From: Candidatus Roizmanbacteria bacterium CG_4_10_14_0_2_um_filter_36_35
Lineage (GTDB): Bacteria; Patescibacteriota; Microgenomatia; UBA1406; GWC2-37-13
Direction of reading: 5' to 3'
DNA: 10,974 nucleotides
Assembly: GCA_002792355.1 (NCBI GenBank)
Contig: PFOE01000035.1
Location: forward strand, 1 to 10,974
Shown: positions 1 through 6,396 of the stretch, in pieces
Layout: every line of letters begins with the position of its first letter
How positions within the stretch are numbered: the stretch's first letter is position 1
The notes under the pieces: generated by a model
Seen by the model: the letters and a program-made list of their open reading frames with translations, nothing else
The model's database searches: none
Told to the model about the DNA's origin: nothing
Position numbers and translations under genes: made by a program

Positions 1-2850
1 TTATTGGGAGTGAAATGTGTAGAAACAGATACTAGAGGAGCGGTTCAAACGTCATCAACCATTAATGGAAGTTTCTGTACAACCAGAGATGGTTGGCCCG
101 GGACCTGCACTCTTTCCAGTAATTGCAATTCTATCAAGTCAGGAATCGCTTGGGACAATAATGTAACAGTATGTCAATCATCGGGTCCTCCTTATTATGG
201 CTGTTGTGGAATAAAACCAAATGATGATTGTTTTCAGAAAGGATCAGTTCAGGTTAAAGGAGAAAAATGTTTTGCCTGTTATCTAACAGATAAAACACCG
301 GGAAAGATGATTGAAGTCTCATCCAGTTCTTGTCAGAAAATTGCTTTGGGACAAATAACAAGTATGAATCCAGCTGAGATTCAACTCAATGCAGCATCGA
401 CCGAGGATCAATATCGACTCCGTCAAAACGCTTTTGATAATTATGAAAGTTTACATAATGTTCCTGTTGGAGAAAAAGCAGCCGCATGGCTTATGGAGCA
501 GGCAGATTCCCTGACATACTATACTTTTGGACAGCTGCCAAAGCTTTTTGGGGGAAAAGCAGAAAGTTCGATGGGTAATTATTATGTAGCTCAATATCAA
601 GCTGGTGTTGCTGCCGAAGCGGCAGGAATAACAAGAAAAGTCACTGTCGGTCAGGCCTTGACAACCGGCGTCATCGGCGGTTATCAATATGCCAACAATA
701 TGCTGCTTGGGCTTCCTGATGGTGCTTTAAATTTAGTTACCGGAGGAAGAACAAGAAATTGGGAAGCAAATATTCTTACTACTTTATATGGCGCTAATGA
801 AGCGGCGGCGGCGGCAAAAACAATACAGGCAGGCAGCGATATAACTAATATTGTGGCAATTTTAGTTCCTGTAGGAAAAGGTCTATCCGCTGCCGGCGGT
901 AAGATGACAACGACTGCTACCAGACTTGAACAGGCCGGTCAGACCGGAGTTCGTTCTGCTCTTTTAAGGGGCGGTGGAAGAATTACGTCAGTAGCCGGCG
1001 AGGGTTTTCAGATAATCTCTCCGGAAACCTGGGCAGCTGGATTTATTAAATCCGCCCCGGTAACAACATTTTTAGAACAATCCGCTGTTAATTTGGGTCG
1101 TTTAAGACCTGTAGTTGCTGCCTCAACTAGAGTAACAGAAGTTGCCGGCAGTCTGACTGGAAAGTTAGCGACGACCTTCCCTAGAACATTTGAGGTAATT
1201 AGTACAGCTGGAAAAACAACTAAAACAATTGGTACAAAAGTTGTCGATTTATTTCTTCCTCGATCAGCCTTAACTTATACGCCTGAAGAGGCAGCCAAAT
1301 ATTTAGTCCGTGATCTAGATCTTGGAATTGTTCAGCCTGATGACGTCGTCAATCGATTAGCAGCAAGATATCGGCAGTCATTTGTCAACTCAAACCAAAT
1401 CAATAATTTTGTTAATAAGCTTGAAGATACGGGAATCGATGAAAAGTTAATACCTCAGATAAAAAACAATATTATTATAGACTTGCAACAAAAGTTAGCA
1501 GAAAGAGCGGTAAAGCAGACTGTTGGCGACCGGTTAGTATCTTTTTTTAAACCGGATGCAGATGAAATAAAAGTGATAAGTGATCTTCACTCTGATTGGA
1601 GCAATGCTCAAATAAGATTGGCGGCCGCAGGTTTCATCGACCCGGCAACCGGTAAAGCAAAGAATATTGTTGGTGTAATTTTAGGAGATTACTTTGGTAA
1701 AACCACAACAGAATTAGTGGAATATTCAACAACACCCGGATATGATCTTTTAAGAAATGCTATTGATTTACAAGAACAGACCGGTGGTAAGATTGTTGCT
1801 TTGGCAGGCAACTGGGAGCCGCGTACCGCCTATGCAATTCGATTGCAGAAACTAAGTCAAGCAGTTGAAGAAGCGGTAAGCCGGGGTGATGAAACTTATC
1901 TTCGAGCTCTCCTTAAAGATAATGGATTTAAAGACGCTCAAGCTTTAAACGACGAAATAAGAAACTTTTTAAAGTTGGATACTAAGGGACCAATGGCTTT
2001 ATCTCAAGCTGAAATTGTGTCTTTAGCCAATAAAAATAAAGAAGTAGGAGCGTTGATGGGTAAGTTAAAAATAATTACAAGGATGCCTGACGGGTCTGTT
2101 TTTCAGCATGTTGATGATGCAGAACTGCTTCGTTATATTTTTAACTCCGTAGAAGAAATCGATGGATTAGCTTTAAGTCCCGAATCTAAAGCAGCGCTTC
2201 AAGAAATTTTCAGTTCCCGAGGGAATGGAAAAACTTATCTTACTGCCGATCAGGTAAGAGAAATTAATCTTGCTGCGAAACAACTTGGTTTAAGTAGCGA
2301 CGCATTAATGGAAAAGATCAATCAAAATACCGCAAAAATTCTTGAAGACGGACTGACACAGTTAAATGATCCGCTGGCTAAAACGAATTTACTCAATCTT
2401 GAAAGAGATATGTCAAAAGATCTAGCATTTTATAATTCGCCGGATGTCCTGGTAGAATATTCTAATATTTTTAGTCAAAATGGAGATTTTCGTTTAGCGA
2501 CTGGTCATTCGCCAATTGACACAATAGCAAATTTATTGGGAAACGGTAATCAAGAGTCATCTCAATTTGTCAGGCTAGCAGACGGTGTTTATATATTAAA
2601 AGACAGTCCAAACATTTCTATCTATGGAACTGATGTTAGATTGTCCGAAGGAATGAGAGTAAATAATCCAATAACACTACAAAACCCTAATGGATTTCTC
2701 AAAGTACTTAACGGGCTTATGCAAGTTAATAGTGACACAGTCAAAAGTGATATATTATCAGGGCCGATAAGAGTGGTTACCAATCCCTATGACCCAGCCT
2801 ATTTAATATTGTCAAAAGTTAGAAATTTATGGCTCTTGAATAAACAATAA
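1..2850 (+). CDS. Large cysteine-rich, probably exported protein with C-terminal metallophosphoesterase-like domain (5' truncated)
   Basis: The frame is open from base 1, so the real start and any signal peptide lie upstream; residues here are counted from the TTG at 4. The N-terminal part is cysteine-rich: C25, C35, C41, C57, C67 and C68 fit the spacing C-x9-C-x5-C-x15-C-x9-CC, followed by C76, a CFAC pair at 89-92 and C110. Such clustering suggests disulfides and an extracytoplasmic location (inference). Residues ~120-430 are rich in Ala, Gly and Thr and resemble the long linkers of polymorphic-toxin or other surface proteins. Residues ~520-880 look like a calcineurin-like metallophosphoesterase: SDLHSD (D527, H529), LGDYFG (D562), AGNWE (N603) and TGHSP (H835). 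The usual GDxxD lacks its second Asp, and GNHE has Trp604 in place of His, so activity is uncertain. No confident family name can be given. It is followed by an unknown gene with its own promoter. Confidence 0.75.
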   Translation, partial: LLGVKCVETDTRGAVQTSSTINGSFCTTRDGWPGTCTLSSNCNSIKSGIAWDNNVTVCQSSGPPYYGCCGIKPNDDCFQKGSVQVKGEKCFACYLTDKTPGKMIEVSSSSCQKIALGQITSMNPAEIQLNAASTEDQYRLRQNAFDNYESLHNVPVGEKAAAWLMEQADSLTYYTFGQLPKLFGGKAESSMGNYYVAQYQAGVAAEAAGITRKVTVGQALTTGVIGGYQYANNMLLGLPDGALNLVTGGRTRNWEANILTTLYGANEAAAAAKTIQAGSDITNIVAILVPVGKGLSAAGGKMTTTATRLEQAGQTGVRSALLRGGGRITSVAGEGFQIISPETWAAGFIKSAPVTTFLEQSAVNLGRLRPVVAASTRVTEVAGSLTGKLATTFPRTFEVISTAGKTTKTIGTKVVDLFLPRSALTYTPEEAAKYLVRDLDLGIVQPDDVVNRLAARYRQSFVNSNQINNFVNKLEDTGIDEKLIPQIKNNIIIDLQQKLAERAVKQTVGDRLVSFFKPDADEIKVISDLHSDWSNAQIRLAAAGFIDPATGKAKNIVGVILGDYFGKTTTELVEYSTTPGYDLLRNAIDLQEQTGGKIVALAGNWEPRTAYAIRLQKLSQAVEEAVSRGDETYLRALLKDNGFKDAQALNDEIRNFLKLDTKGPMALSQAEIVSLANKNKEVGALMGKLKIITRMPDGSVFQHVDDAELLRYIFNSVEEIDGLALSPESKAALQEIFSSRGNGKTYLTADQVREINLAAKQLGLSSDALMEKINQNTAKILEDGLTQLNDPLAKTNLLNLERDMSKDLAFYNSPDVLVEYSNIFSQNGDFRLATGHSPIDTIANLLGNGNQESSQFVRLADGVYILKDSPNISIYGTDVRLSEGMRVNNPITLQNPNGFLKVLNGLMQVNSDTVKSDILSGPIRVVTNPYDPAYLILSKVRNLWLLNKQ
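76..207 (+). other. Clip-domain-like six-cysteine segment within the large exported protein
   Basis: The six cysteines (residues 25, 35, 41, 57, 67, 68 from the TTG at 4) follow the order and spacing of arthropod clip domains. These have a first cysteine, a GTC around the second nine residues later, a third five residues after that, a long gap, and a terminal CC pair. The residues between cysteines 1 and 2 (TTRDGWPGT) also resemble the usual T-x-D-G-x-x-G-T pattern. The match was made by eye. Homology to clip domains is not established, and convergence of a small disulfide-rich fold is possible. Confidence 0.4.
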
Positions 2851-2875
2851 TATTTTAAAATTTAAATTGAAAGAG

Positions 2876-2904
2876 TTGAAATTTATTACAAATTAATTTA
2901 TTAT
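2876..2904 (+). promoter_or_regulatory. Predicted sigma70-type promoter for the 2911 gene, leaderless
   Basis: TTGAAA at 2876-2881 and TATTAT at 2899-2904 are separated by exactly 17 nt. The expected transcription start falls on or next to the ATG at 2911, and no Shine-Dalgarno sequence precedes that ATG. Together these suggest a leaderless mRNA. Confidence 0.5.
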
Positions 2905-2910
2905 GATTTT

Positions 2911-3402
2911 ATGATTGAACTTGGAGAAGGTCTAAAAGCAAAAGTCGAAGCGCCAAGACCGGTCATTATGGTAACAAATCCTTCAGTTGAACTTACAACT
3001 GCTCAAAAAGAAACCGTCAGTCAAATGGAACCAAAAATTTCTCAATTTGTCAGTGAGCATTTACACAAAGACTATTATCTACTGGAAAAATTTCAATTAT
3101 CGAGGAAAAAGATTGTTCCTGAGGTAACAACGATGACGCCAGAGTTAGCGAGAGAAATTATGCGGTACATGGGTATTAAATTAGAGAGCGATGCGGCCTG
3201 TCTTAAAGCTTATGATATTCTTAGTATTACGGCTAACTTTAATGGAATTTGGAAAGAAAAACCACCACCTGCTGCCGAACAGCAGAAATTAATCCAACAA
3301 CGAGTTAACTCTTTAGCCAATTATTCTTATGATTCTCATATGAGTAAGGCTGAAAATATTGAGGAATTAAATAGAGTATTAACAGTTTTAAATAGTTTAT
3401 AA
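2911..3402 (+). CDS. Hypothetical soluble protein, 163 aa
   Basis: I do not recognise this protein. It starts at ATG 2911, has no signal peptide or membrane segment, and appears largely helical. Its C-terminal half contains charged and Gln-rich stretches (EQQKLIQQR near residue 127) and it ends in a leucine-rich helix. There is no Shine-Dalgarno site; a promoter with 17-nt spacing ends 6 nt before the ATG. It lies 60 bp after the large exported protein and 9 bp before a small membrane protein. If the upstream gene were a secreted toxin, this position would suit an immunity partner, but nothing in the sequence itself shows that. Coding status is supported by length, an ordinary amino-acid composition, and tight packing with its neighbours. 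Confidence 0.7.
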   Translation: MIELGEGLKAKVEAPRPVIMVTNPSVELTTAQKETVSQMEPKISQFVSEHLHKDYYLLEKFQLSRKKIVPEVTTMTPELAREIMRYMGIKLESDAACLKAYDILSITANFNGIWKEKPPPAAEQQKLIQQRVNSLANYSYDSHMSKAENIEELNRVLTVLNSL

Positions 3403-3411
3403 TTAATTATT

Positions 3412-3720
3412 ATGGAAAATAAACCAACTCCTTATTTACAGTTGTTAAAAATATCGGTTGTGTTTATTTTAACCTGGCTGATCGGCAGCGGGTTATACTT
3501 TCTTACTTTTAAAATTTTTGCTTTTAGCAGTCTCAACACCTTGACTTCGATTTTTTTCCTGTTTTTACTCAGTCTCGCCTTAAAAATAAATTATCAAAGC
3601 CCGGTTTTTTTACTAGATATTGTTTTGGCGACGTTTTATTCGTTTTTTTATCCTTTTGGCCAGGCGATGTTAATCATTTTGGTTCTGGTTTTGGCACAGA
3701 AAATATTGAAAATTGTTTGA
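3412..3720 (+). CDS. Small integral membrane protein, 102 aa, unknown
   Basis: The protein is very hydrophobic, with three or four predicted membrane segments: roughly residues 11-33, 37-57, and 62-100, the last possibly forming two helices. A short polar N-terminus (MENKPTPYLQ) precedes them. Size and topology are reminiscent of small MreD-like or phage-holin-like proteins, but no diagnostic motif is visible. A perfect TATAAT at 3398-3403 overlaps the stop codon of the preceding gene and lies 8 nt before the ATG, without a clear -35 box. It ends in TGA 13 nt before the ATG of another small membrane protein, so the two are probably co-transcribed. The C-terminal hydrophobic stretch (GQAMLIILVLVL) resembles that of the next gene, suggesting a diverged tandem pair. 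Confidence 0.65.
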   Translation: MENKPTPYLQLLKISVVFILTWLIGSGLYFLTFKIFAFSSLNTLTSIFFLFLLSLALKINYQSPVFLLDIVLATFYSFFYPFGQAMLIILVLVLAQKILKIV

Positions 3721-3733
3721 GATATTTACACCG

Positions 3734-4057
3734 ATGAATATTCTTAAAAATATTGGGTTAATAATAATTTCTTTATTGATTGCTAATATCGTTTCTGCTT
3801 TTCTTTTAGGAGTTTTGATGATGATCGGCGGTAATATCAGTGTCGTTGGCCTAAATCAAATTAATTTTGATCCTCTTATTACGATCGCCTATATTTTGCT
3901 TTATTATTCTATTAACAGTTTTTATCAACCAGCTAGAAAATCCCAACTTTTTCTTTTCCTTTTTACCTTGTTTCTTTCCTTCACGGTAAACTTCATCCAA
4001 GGAGCCATCTTTTTGGTACTTGTCTACTTCTTGTTAAGTAAATTTAAGTTGATATAA
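3734..4057 (+). CDS. Small integral membrane protein, 107 aa, unknown
   Basis: A hydrophobic protein with three predicted membrane segments: an N-terminal helix (about residues 5-30), a middle one after NFDP, and a C-terminal one ending in LLSKFKLI. I chose ATG 3734. A TTG at 3713 would add seven residues and overlap the upstream gene by 8 nt, but neither start has a ribosome-binding site. The last ~44 residues (YQ, then FIQGAIFLVLVYFLL) align loosely with the end of the preceding membrane protein, so the pair may be old paralogues. The stop codon is in the same frame as the tyrS remnant that follows directly. No function is assigned. Confidence 0.6.
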   Translation: MNILKNIGLIIISLLIANIVSAFLLGVLMMIGGNISVVGLNQINFDPLITIAYILLYYSINSFYQPARKSQLFLFLFTLFLSFTVNFIQGAIFLVLVYFLLSKFKLI

Positions 4058-4186
4058 AGGATTTTAAAAACCACTTTGTCCAAATTACTTGATCAGTTAA
4101 TTGAACCGGTCCGACGCCATTTTGAAGAAAATCAGGAAGCAAAAGCACTACTTGAAAAAATTAAAGGTTTTCAAGTCACTAGGTAA
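4058..4186 (+). pseudogene. tyrS: C-terminal remnant of an archaeal-type tyrosyl-tRNA synthetase
   Basis: Between the TAA at 4055 and the TAA at 4184 the frame reads LKTTLSKLLDQLIEPVRRHF and continues with a charged helix ending in LLEKIKGFQVTR. The first part matches the end of archaeal TyrRS; from memory, the Methanocaldococcus jannaschii enzyme ends in LKNAVAEELIKILEPIRKRL. There is no ATG, and the catalytic domain is absent upstream, where a membrane-protein gene lies instead. The piece is therefore read as a leftover 3' end rather than a gene. A TTG at 4076 could start a 36-residue peptide, but nothing supports its translation. The last residues FQVTR recur at the end of the nucleotidyltransferase at 5563. 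Confidence 0.55.
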
Positions 4187-4222
4187 TCGGAGGTTGTAAT
4201 TTTACTTCTTTTTCTTCTTTTT

Positions 4223-4279
4223 CTTGTCAACCGGACGTAGATTCTGGACAAGCCAGAATGACGTTTTCCAGTTGACAAG
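4223..4279. repeat. Nested inverted repeat (dispersed palindromic element)
   Basis: The outer arms at 4223-4234 and 4268-4279 match at 11 of 12 positions (CTTGTCAACCGG against CCAGTTGACAAG). Inside, ATTCTGG at 4241-4247 pairs with CCAGAAT at 4253-4259, flanked by ACGT on both sides. On the minus strand the core reads GTCATTCTGG...CCAGAAT, similar in style to the GTCATTCC...GGAAT element at 7693-7726. The right outer arm contains the -35 box of the cassette promoter. No T tract follows the stem, so a terminator is not supported. Confidence 0.6.
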
Positions 4280-4300
4280 TAAATAATTTTCTATTATTAT
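4272..4300 (+). promoter_or_regulatory. Strong sigma70-type promoter of the AbiE-like cassette
   Basis: TTGACA at 4272-4277 (a perfect -35) is followed, after exactly 17 nt, by TATTAT at 4295-4300. The start of transcription is expected near 4307, giving a leader of about 34 nt before ATG 4341. The -10 box sits inside a perfect inverted repeat (4286-4307). Confidence 0.65.
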
Positions 4301-4307
4301 AGAAAAT
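4286..4307. promoter_or_regulatory. Candidate operator: 9-bp perfect inverted repeat over the -10 box, with a third half-site at 4331-4339
   Basis: ATTTTCTAT at 4286-4294 and ATAGAAAAT at 4299-4307 form a perfect inverted repeat with a 4-nt centre, covering the -10 box and the expected transcription start. An identical half-site ATAGAAAAT lies at 4331-4339, just before the ATG and exactly 32 bp (about three helical turns) from the second arm. This fits autorepression by the winged-helix protein encoded next, as known for AbiEi. Binding itself is inferred. Confidence 0.5.
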
Positions 4308-4340
4308 AACCGTAAGAATTATTAGTTAAAATAGAAAATT

Positions 4341-4937
4341 ATGTTAAAAATCGAATATATCTGGAGGGAGCTTTTATATCGAAGTATTGAAAAAAATCAC
4401 CCGGATTTTACCATTACCGAGCTTGCTAAAACATTTAACCTGTCGACCAGCGTCGTTTCCCATGCCCTTTTTCCCTTAAAAGAATTAGGAATAGTTAGTA
4501 TTAAAAAAAAAGTTTCCAAAGTAATTGATACAGAAAGGTTGTTATTTTTCTGGGCCACAAGACGTAATCTGAAAAAAGAATTAATCTATTCTACATATAA
4601 TTTTCTTCCAGTTCAGGAAAGGGAAGCGTCAATGCCTTCTAAAGTCATACCAACTGCTTACAGCGCCTTCAGGATGTATTTTGGCAACCCACCAGCTGAC
4701 TACGAAAACATCTATTTTTATGTAAAAAATGTTTCCGCAGTCGAAAAAAGATTTCCCAAATCAACCAAAAAAAATCAAGACAATTTATTTATTTTAAAAC
4801 CCGATCAATTTTTAAGAAGGTATAAAAGAATTCCTTTAGCTCAGATTTTTGCTGATCTTTGGAATCTGCCCGAATGGTATGCTAAAGATTTCTCCGACGC
4901 CATTTTACTAAAAATTAAAGAAAAAATTGGTTTATGA
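4341..4937 (+). CDS. Winged-helix regulator, AbiEi-like antitoxin candidate
   Basis: A 198-residue protein. Residues ~20-60 form a winged helix-turn-helix: FTITELAKTF, then NLSTSVVSHAL as recognition helix, then a basic wing (SIKKKVSK). The C-terminal half (about 105-198: IPTAYSAFRMYFGNPP, a strand IYFYVKN, NLFILKPDQFL, and QIFADLWNLPEWYAKDF) resembles the C-terminal domain of AbiEi-type antitoxins and related archaeal or CPR regulators. The stop overlaps the start of the nucleotidyltransferase by ATGA, the translational coupling typical of AbiEi/AbiEii pairs. In that family the first protein represses its own promoter and counteracts the nucleotidyltransferase. A consensus promoter and an inverted repeat lie just upstream. 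There is no Shine-Dalgarno site. It could instead be a plain regulator paired with a non-toxic nucleotidyltransferase. Confidence 0.65.
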   Translation: MLKIEYIWRELLYRSIEKNHPDFTITELAKTFNLSTSVVSHALFPLKELGIVSIKKKVSKVIDTERLLFFWATRRNLKKELIYSTYNFLPVQEREASMPSKVIPTAYSAFRMYFGNPPADYENIYFYVKNVSAVEKRFPKSTKKNQDNLFILKPDQFLRRYKRIPLAQIFADLWNLPEWYAKDFSDAILLKIKEKIGL

Positions 4938-5563
4938 ATAGTTTTTATCAGAGTATTGTGACGGAAAAAAGTTGGAAAATGTTACAGATGTTAAAAAAAG
5001 ACATAGATTTTATCCTCATTGGTGGTTGGGCGGTTTATCTTTATACAAAAACTCTCAAGTCAAAAGATATAGATATAATTGTTGATTATCAAGAGCTGGA
5101 CAAAATAAAGAAAAACTTTCAATTAATAAAAAACGACCGGTTAAGAAAATATGAGATTAAAAAAGAAGGGATTGATATTGATATTTATCTACCATATTTT
5201 TCAGATTTAGGGTTACCGGTTGGAAAATTAATAAAACATCAGGATAAAAATCAAGGATTTACGATTCTTAAGAAAGAGATTTTATTATTTACAAAACTCA
5301 AAGCTTATCAAGAAAGAGGAATGACGATAAAAGGAGTGAAAGATAAAATAGACATTATTTCCTTAATTTTACTTACAGATTTTAATTTTGTTTTTTGGAG
5401 GGATTTTATTAAGAAAGAAAGAGTCGGTGTTTATAACGAGTTAATAAAAAAAATTCTATTAGAAACAAAAGAAATCCCCGAATTAAACTTAAATCAACAC
5501 GCTTTTGCCAAGAAAAAGAAAAAACTATTAGAGCAGGTCCGAAGCTTTCAAGTGACAAGATAG
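4934..5563 (+). CDS. MNT/AbiEii-type nucleotidyltransferase, toxin candidate
   Basis: A 209-residue nucleotidyltransferase-fold protein. It has the GGWAVYLYT loop at residues 30-38, the metal-binding aspartates D45 and D47 in SKDIDIIVD, and a third carboxylate at D81 or D83 (GIDIDIYLPY), so all three catalytic acids are present. After that come helices typical of the AbiEii/DUF1814-like group (LLFTKLKAYQERG, then KDKIDIISLI). AbiEii-like enzymes transfer nucleotides, for example to tRNA, and block growth until opposed by AbiEi; the exact substrate here is unknown. The start ATG overlaps the preceding stop (ATGA). Its coding sequence looks more A-rich than its neighbours. The last residues, LLEQVRSFQVTR, resemble the end of the tyrS remnant at 4186 and are not expected in this family. 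A chromosomal, non-toxic role is also possible. Confidence 0.65.
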   Translation: MNSFYQSIVTEKSWKMLQMLKKDIDFILIGGWAVYLYTKTLKSKDIDIIVDYQELDKIKKNFQLIKNDRLRKYEIKKEGIDIDIYLPYFSDLGLPVGKLIKHQDKNQGFTILKKEILLFTKLKAYQERGMTIKGVKDKIDIISLILLTDFNFVFWRDFIKKERVGVYNELIKKILLETKEIPELNLNQHAFAKKKKKLLEQVRSFQVTR

Positions 5564-5632
5564 TTAATGGTCAATTTCCATCACCGGAAAAGGGAAAAAA
5601 ATAATGGAAAGAGCAAAACAAGCCTTTGGATA

Positions 5633-5661
5633 TTGATTTTAATTATTATATCCTGTATAAT
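5633..5661 (+). promoter_or_regulatory. Predicted promoter of the 5688 gene
   Basis: TTGATT at 5633-5638 and a perfect TATAAT at 5656-5661 are spaced by exactly 17 nt. Transcription should start near 5668, leaving about 20 nt before ATG 5688. No Shine-Dalgarno site is seen in that leader. Confidence 0.55.
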
Positions 5662-5687
5662 ATCGGCTATTAAATTTTATTAGTAAT

Positions 5688-6149
5688 ATGGAAGCAGTAA
5701 GTAGTATAGGTGGAAATCGATGAGATAATTTATCTTCAGAGGAAAGAGCACGGCAAATTGCAGAAAGAGAAGAGAAAACGACAACACAGTATTCATCATC
5801 AGGCAATAAAAAAACCTTCTCCATCTTAAAAAACGAAGCAGTAAAAGGCATTGGCAACTTACGTCGGGGAGTAGTCAACACAGGTAAAGGAATAGCTGAA
5901 ACAACAGTCGGTCTGGCAGAAGGAGCTGATGCCGTAGCATTAGGTTTGGGAGTGATAGCTATAATGACCGTCGGAACGCTTATTTCGCCTGTTCCTGCAG
6001 CTTTATCTCGAGAAAAAAACATTATAGACGTTAATAAAGAGGTCTTTGCTTTTGCTCAAACCCCAAAATCTGCCCGTTTTGTCGGCTATCCTTTGTTAGC
6101 TTTGGCAGGAGGTTTTGGTATCATGCAGGCAGCGAAAATGTTTAAATAA
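5688..6149 (+). pseudogene. Small membrane protein gene interrupted by in-frame UGA at codon 12
   Basis: From ATG 5688 the frame reads MEAVSSIGGNR, then TGA (5721-5723), then DNLSSEERARQIAEREE and onward without interruption to the TAA at 6147-6149. That makes 154 codons including the UGA. The part after the UGA is a charged N-terminal region, an amphipathic Gly/Lys segment, and two membrane segments (about residues 86-112 and 132-150). One base change, TGG to TGA, would explain the break, because Trp fits the position well. After the UGA no ATG, GTG or TTG occurs in frame until 5946, so a restart would lose about half the protein. A good promoter with 17-nt spacing lies upstream. Possible readings are a recent nonsense mutation, a sequencing or assembly error, or readthrough; UGA is a stop elsewhere in the window. 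Function unknown. Confidence 0.6.
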
Positions 6150-6195
6150 ATTAGGATAGAAAAAATCTCGACTCCGGAAGGGTCAAAAATTAATA

Positions 6196-6223
6196 TTGAC
6201 ATCATTTTTTTTCTTGTTATACT
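6196..6223 (+). promoter_or_regulatory. Strong promoter with extended -10 for the RRM gene
   Basis: A perfect TTGACA at 6196-6201 is followed after 16 nt by TATACT at 6218-6223, with TG at 6215-6216 forming an extended -10. The transcript should begin near 6230, leaving a leader of about 165 nt before ATG 6397. Confidence 0.65.
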
Positions 6224-6229
6224 TAAAAA

Positions 6230-6396
6230 GTTATTTGTTTCGGGGATTTGTAATATTTCCGCTAATTAATTTCTTGTGAGTCAGTTTTCTAAATTCTATT
6301 TTTCTTCATTTAAACATTTAATATTTAATCATTTGTAATTTATTTGAAATTTGAAATTTATCATTTGAAATTTTTCCTGAAGGGTGGTGAGAATTA
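6230..6396 (+). promoter_or_regulatory. Long 5' leader of the RRM gene with repeats and a clear Shine-Dalgarno site
   Basis: The leader is very AT-rich and carries repeated ATTTGAAATTT-like units between about 6340 and 6375. GGTGGTGA at 6383-6390 differs from the ideal GGAGGTGA at one base and lies 6 nt before ATG 6397, making it the best ribosome-binding site in the window. A possible small stem pairs CGGGGA (6241-6246) with TTTCCG near 6256-6261. A long leader before an RNA-binding protein gene suggests post-transcriptional or temperature control (inference). Confidence 0.45.

Noticed and set aside
451..687. Minus-strand open frame of 78 codons in the first gene
   Set aside because: It lies opposite a continuous 950-codon plus frame, with no recognisable features.
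2851..2910. AT-only inverted repeats after the large gene considered as a terminator
   Set aside because: The stems contain no G-C pairs, and such matches are expected by chance in this composition.
4199..4222. Pyrimidine-rich tract considered as a terminator T run
   Set aside because: No stem precedes it; the palindrome lies after it, not before.
5721..5723. UGA recoded as Gly or Trp (alternative genetic code, as in some CPR lineages)
   Set aside because: UGA ends four other genes in the window at natural C-termini, and Trp is encoded by TGG throughout, so a genome-wide code change is not supported.
5639..6022. Minus-strand open frame of 127 codons opposite the UGA-interrupted gene
   Set aside because: Its composition is low-complexity, and the plus frame shows membrane segments, a promoter and an ATG. 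The minus frame is a shadow.
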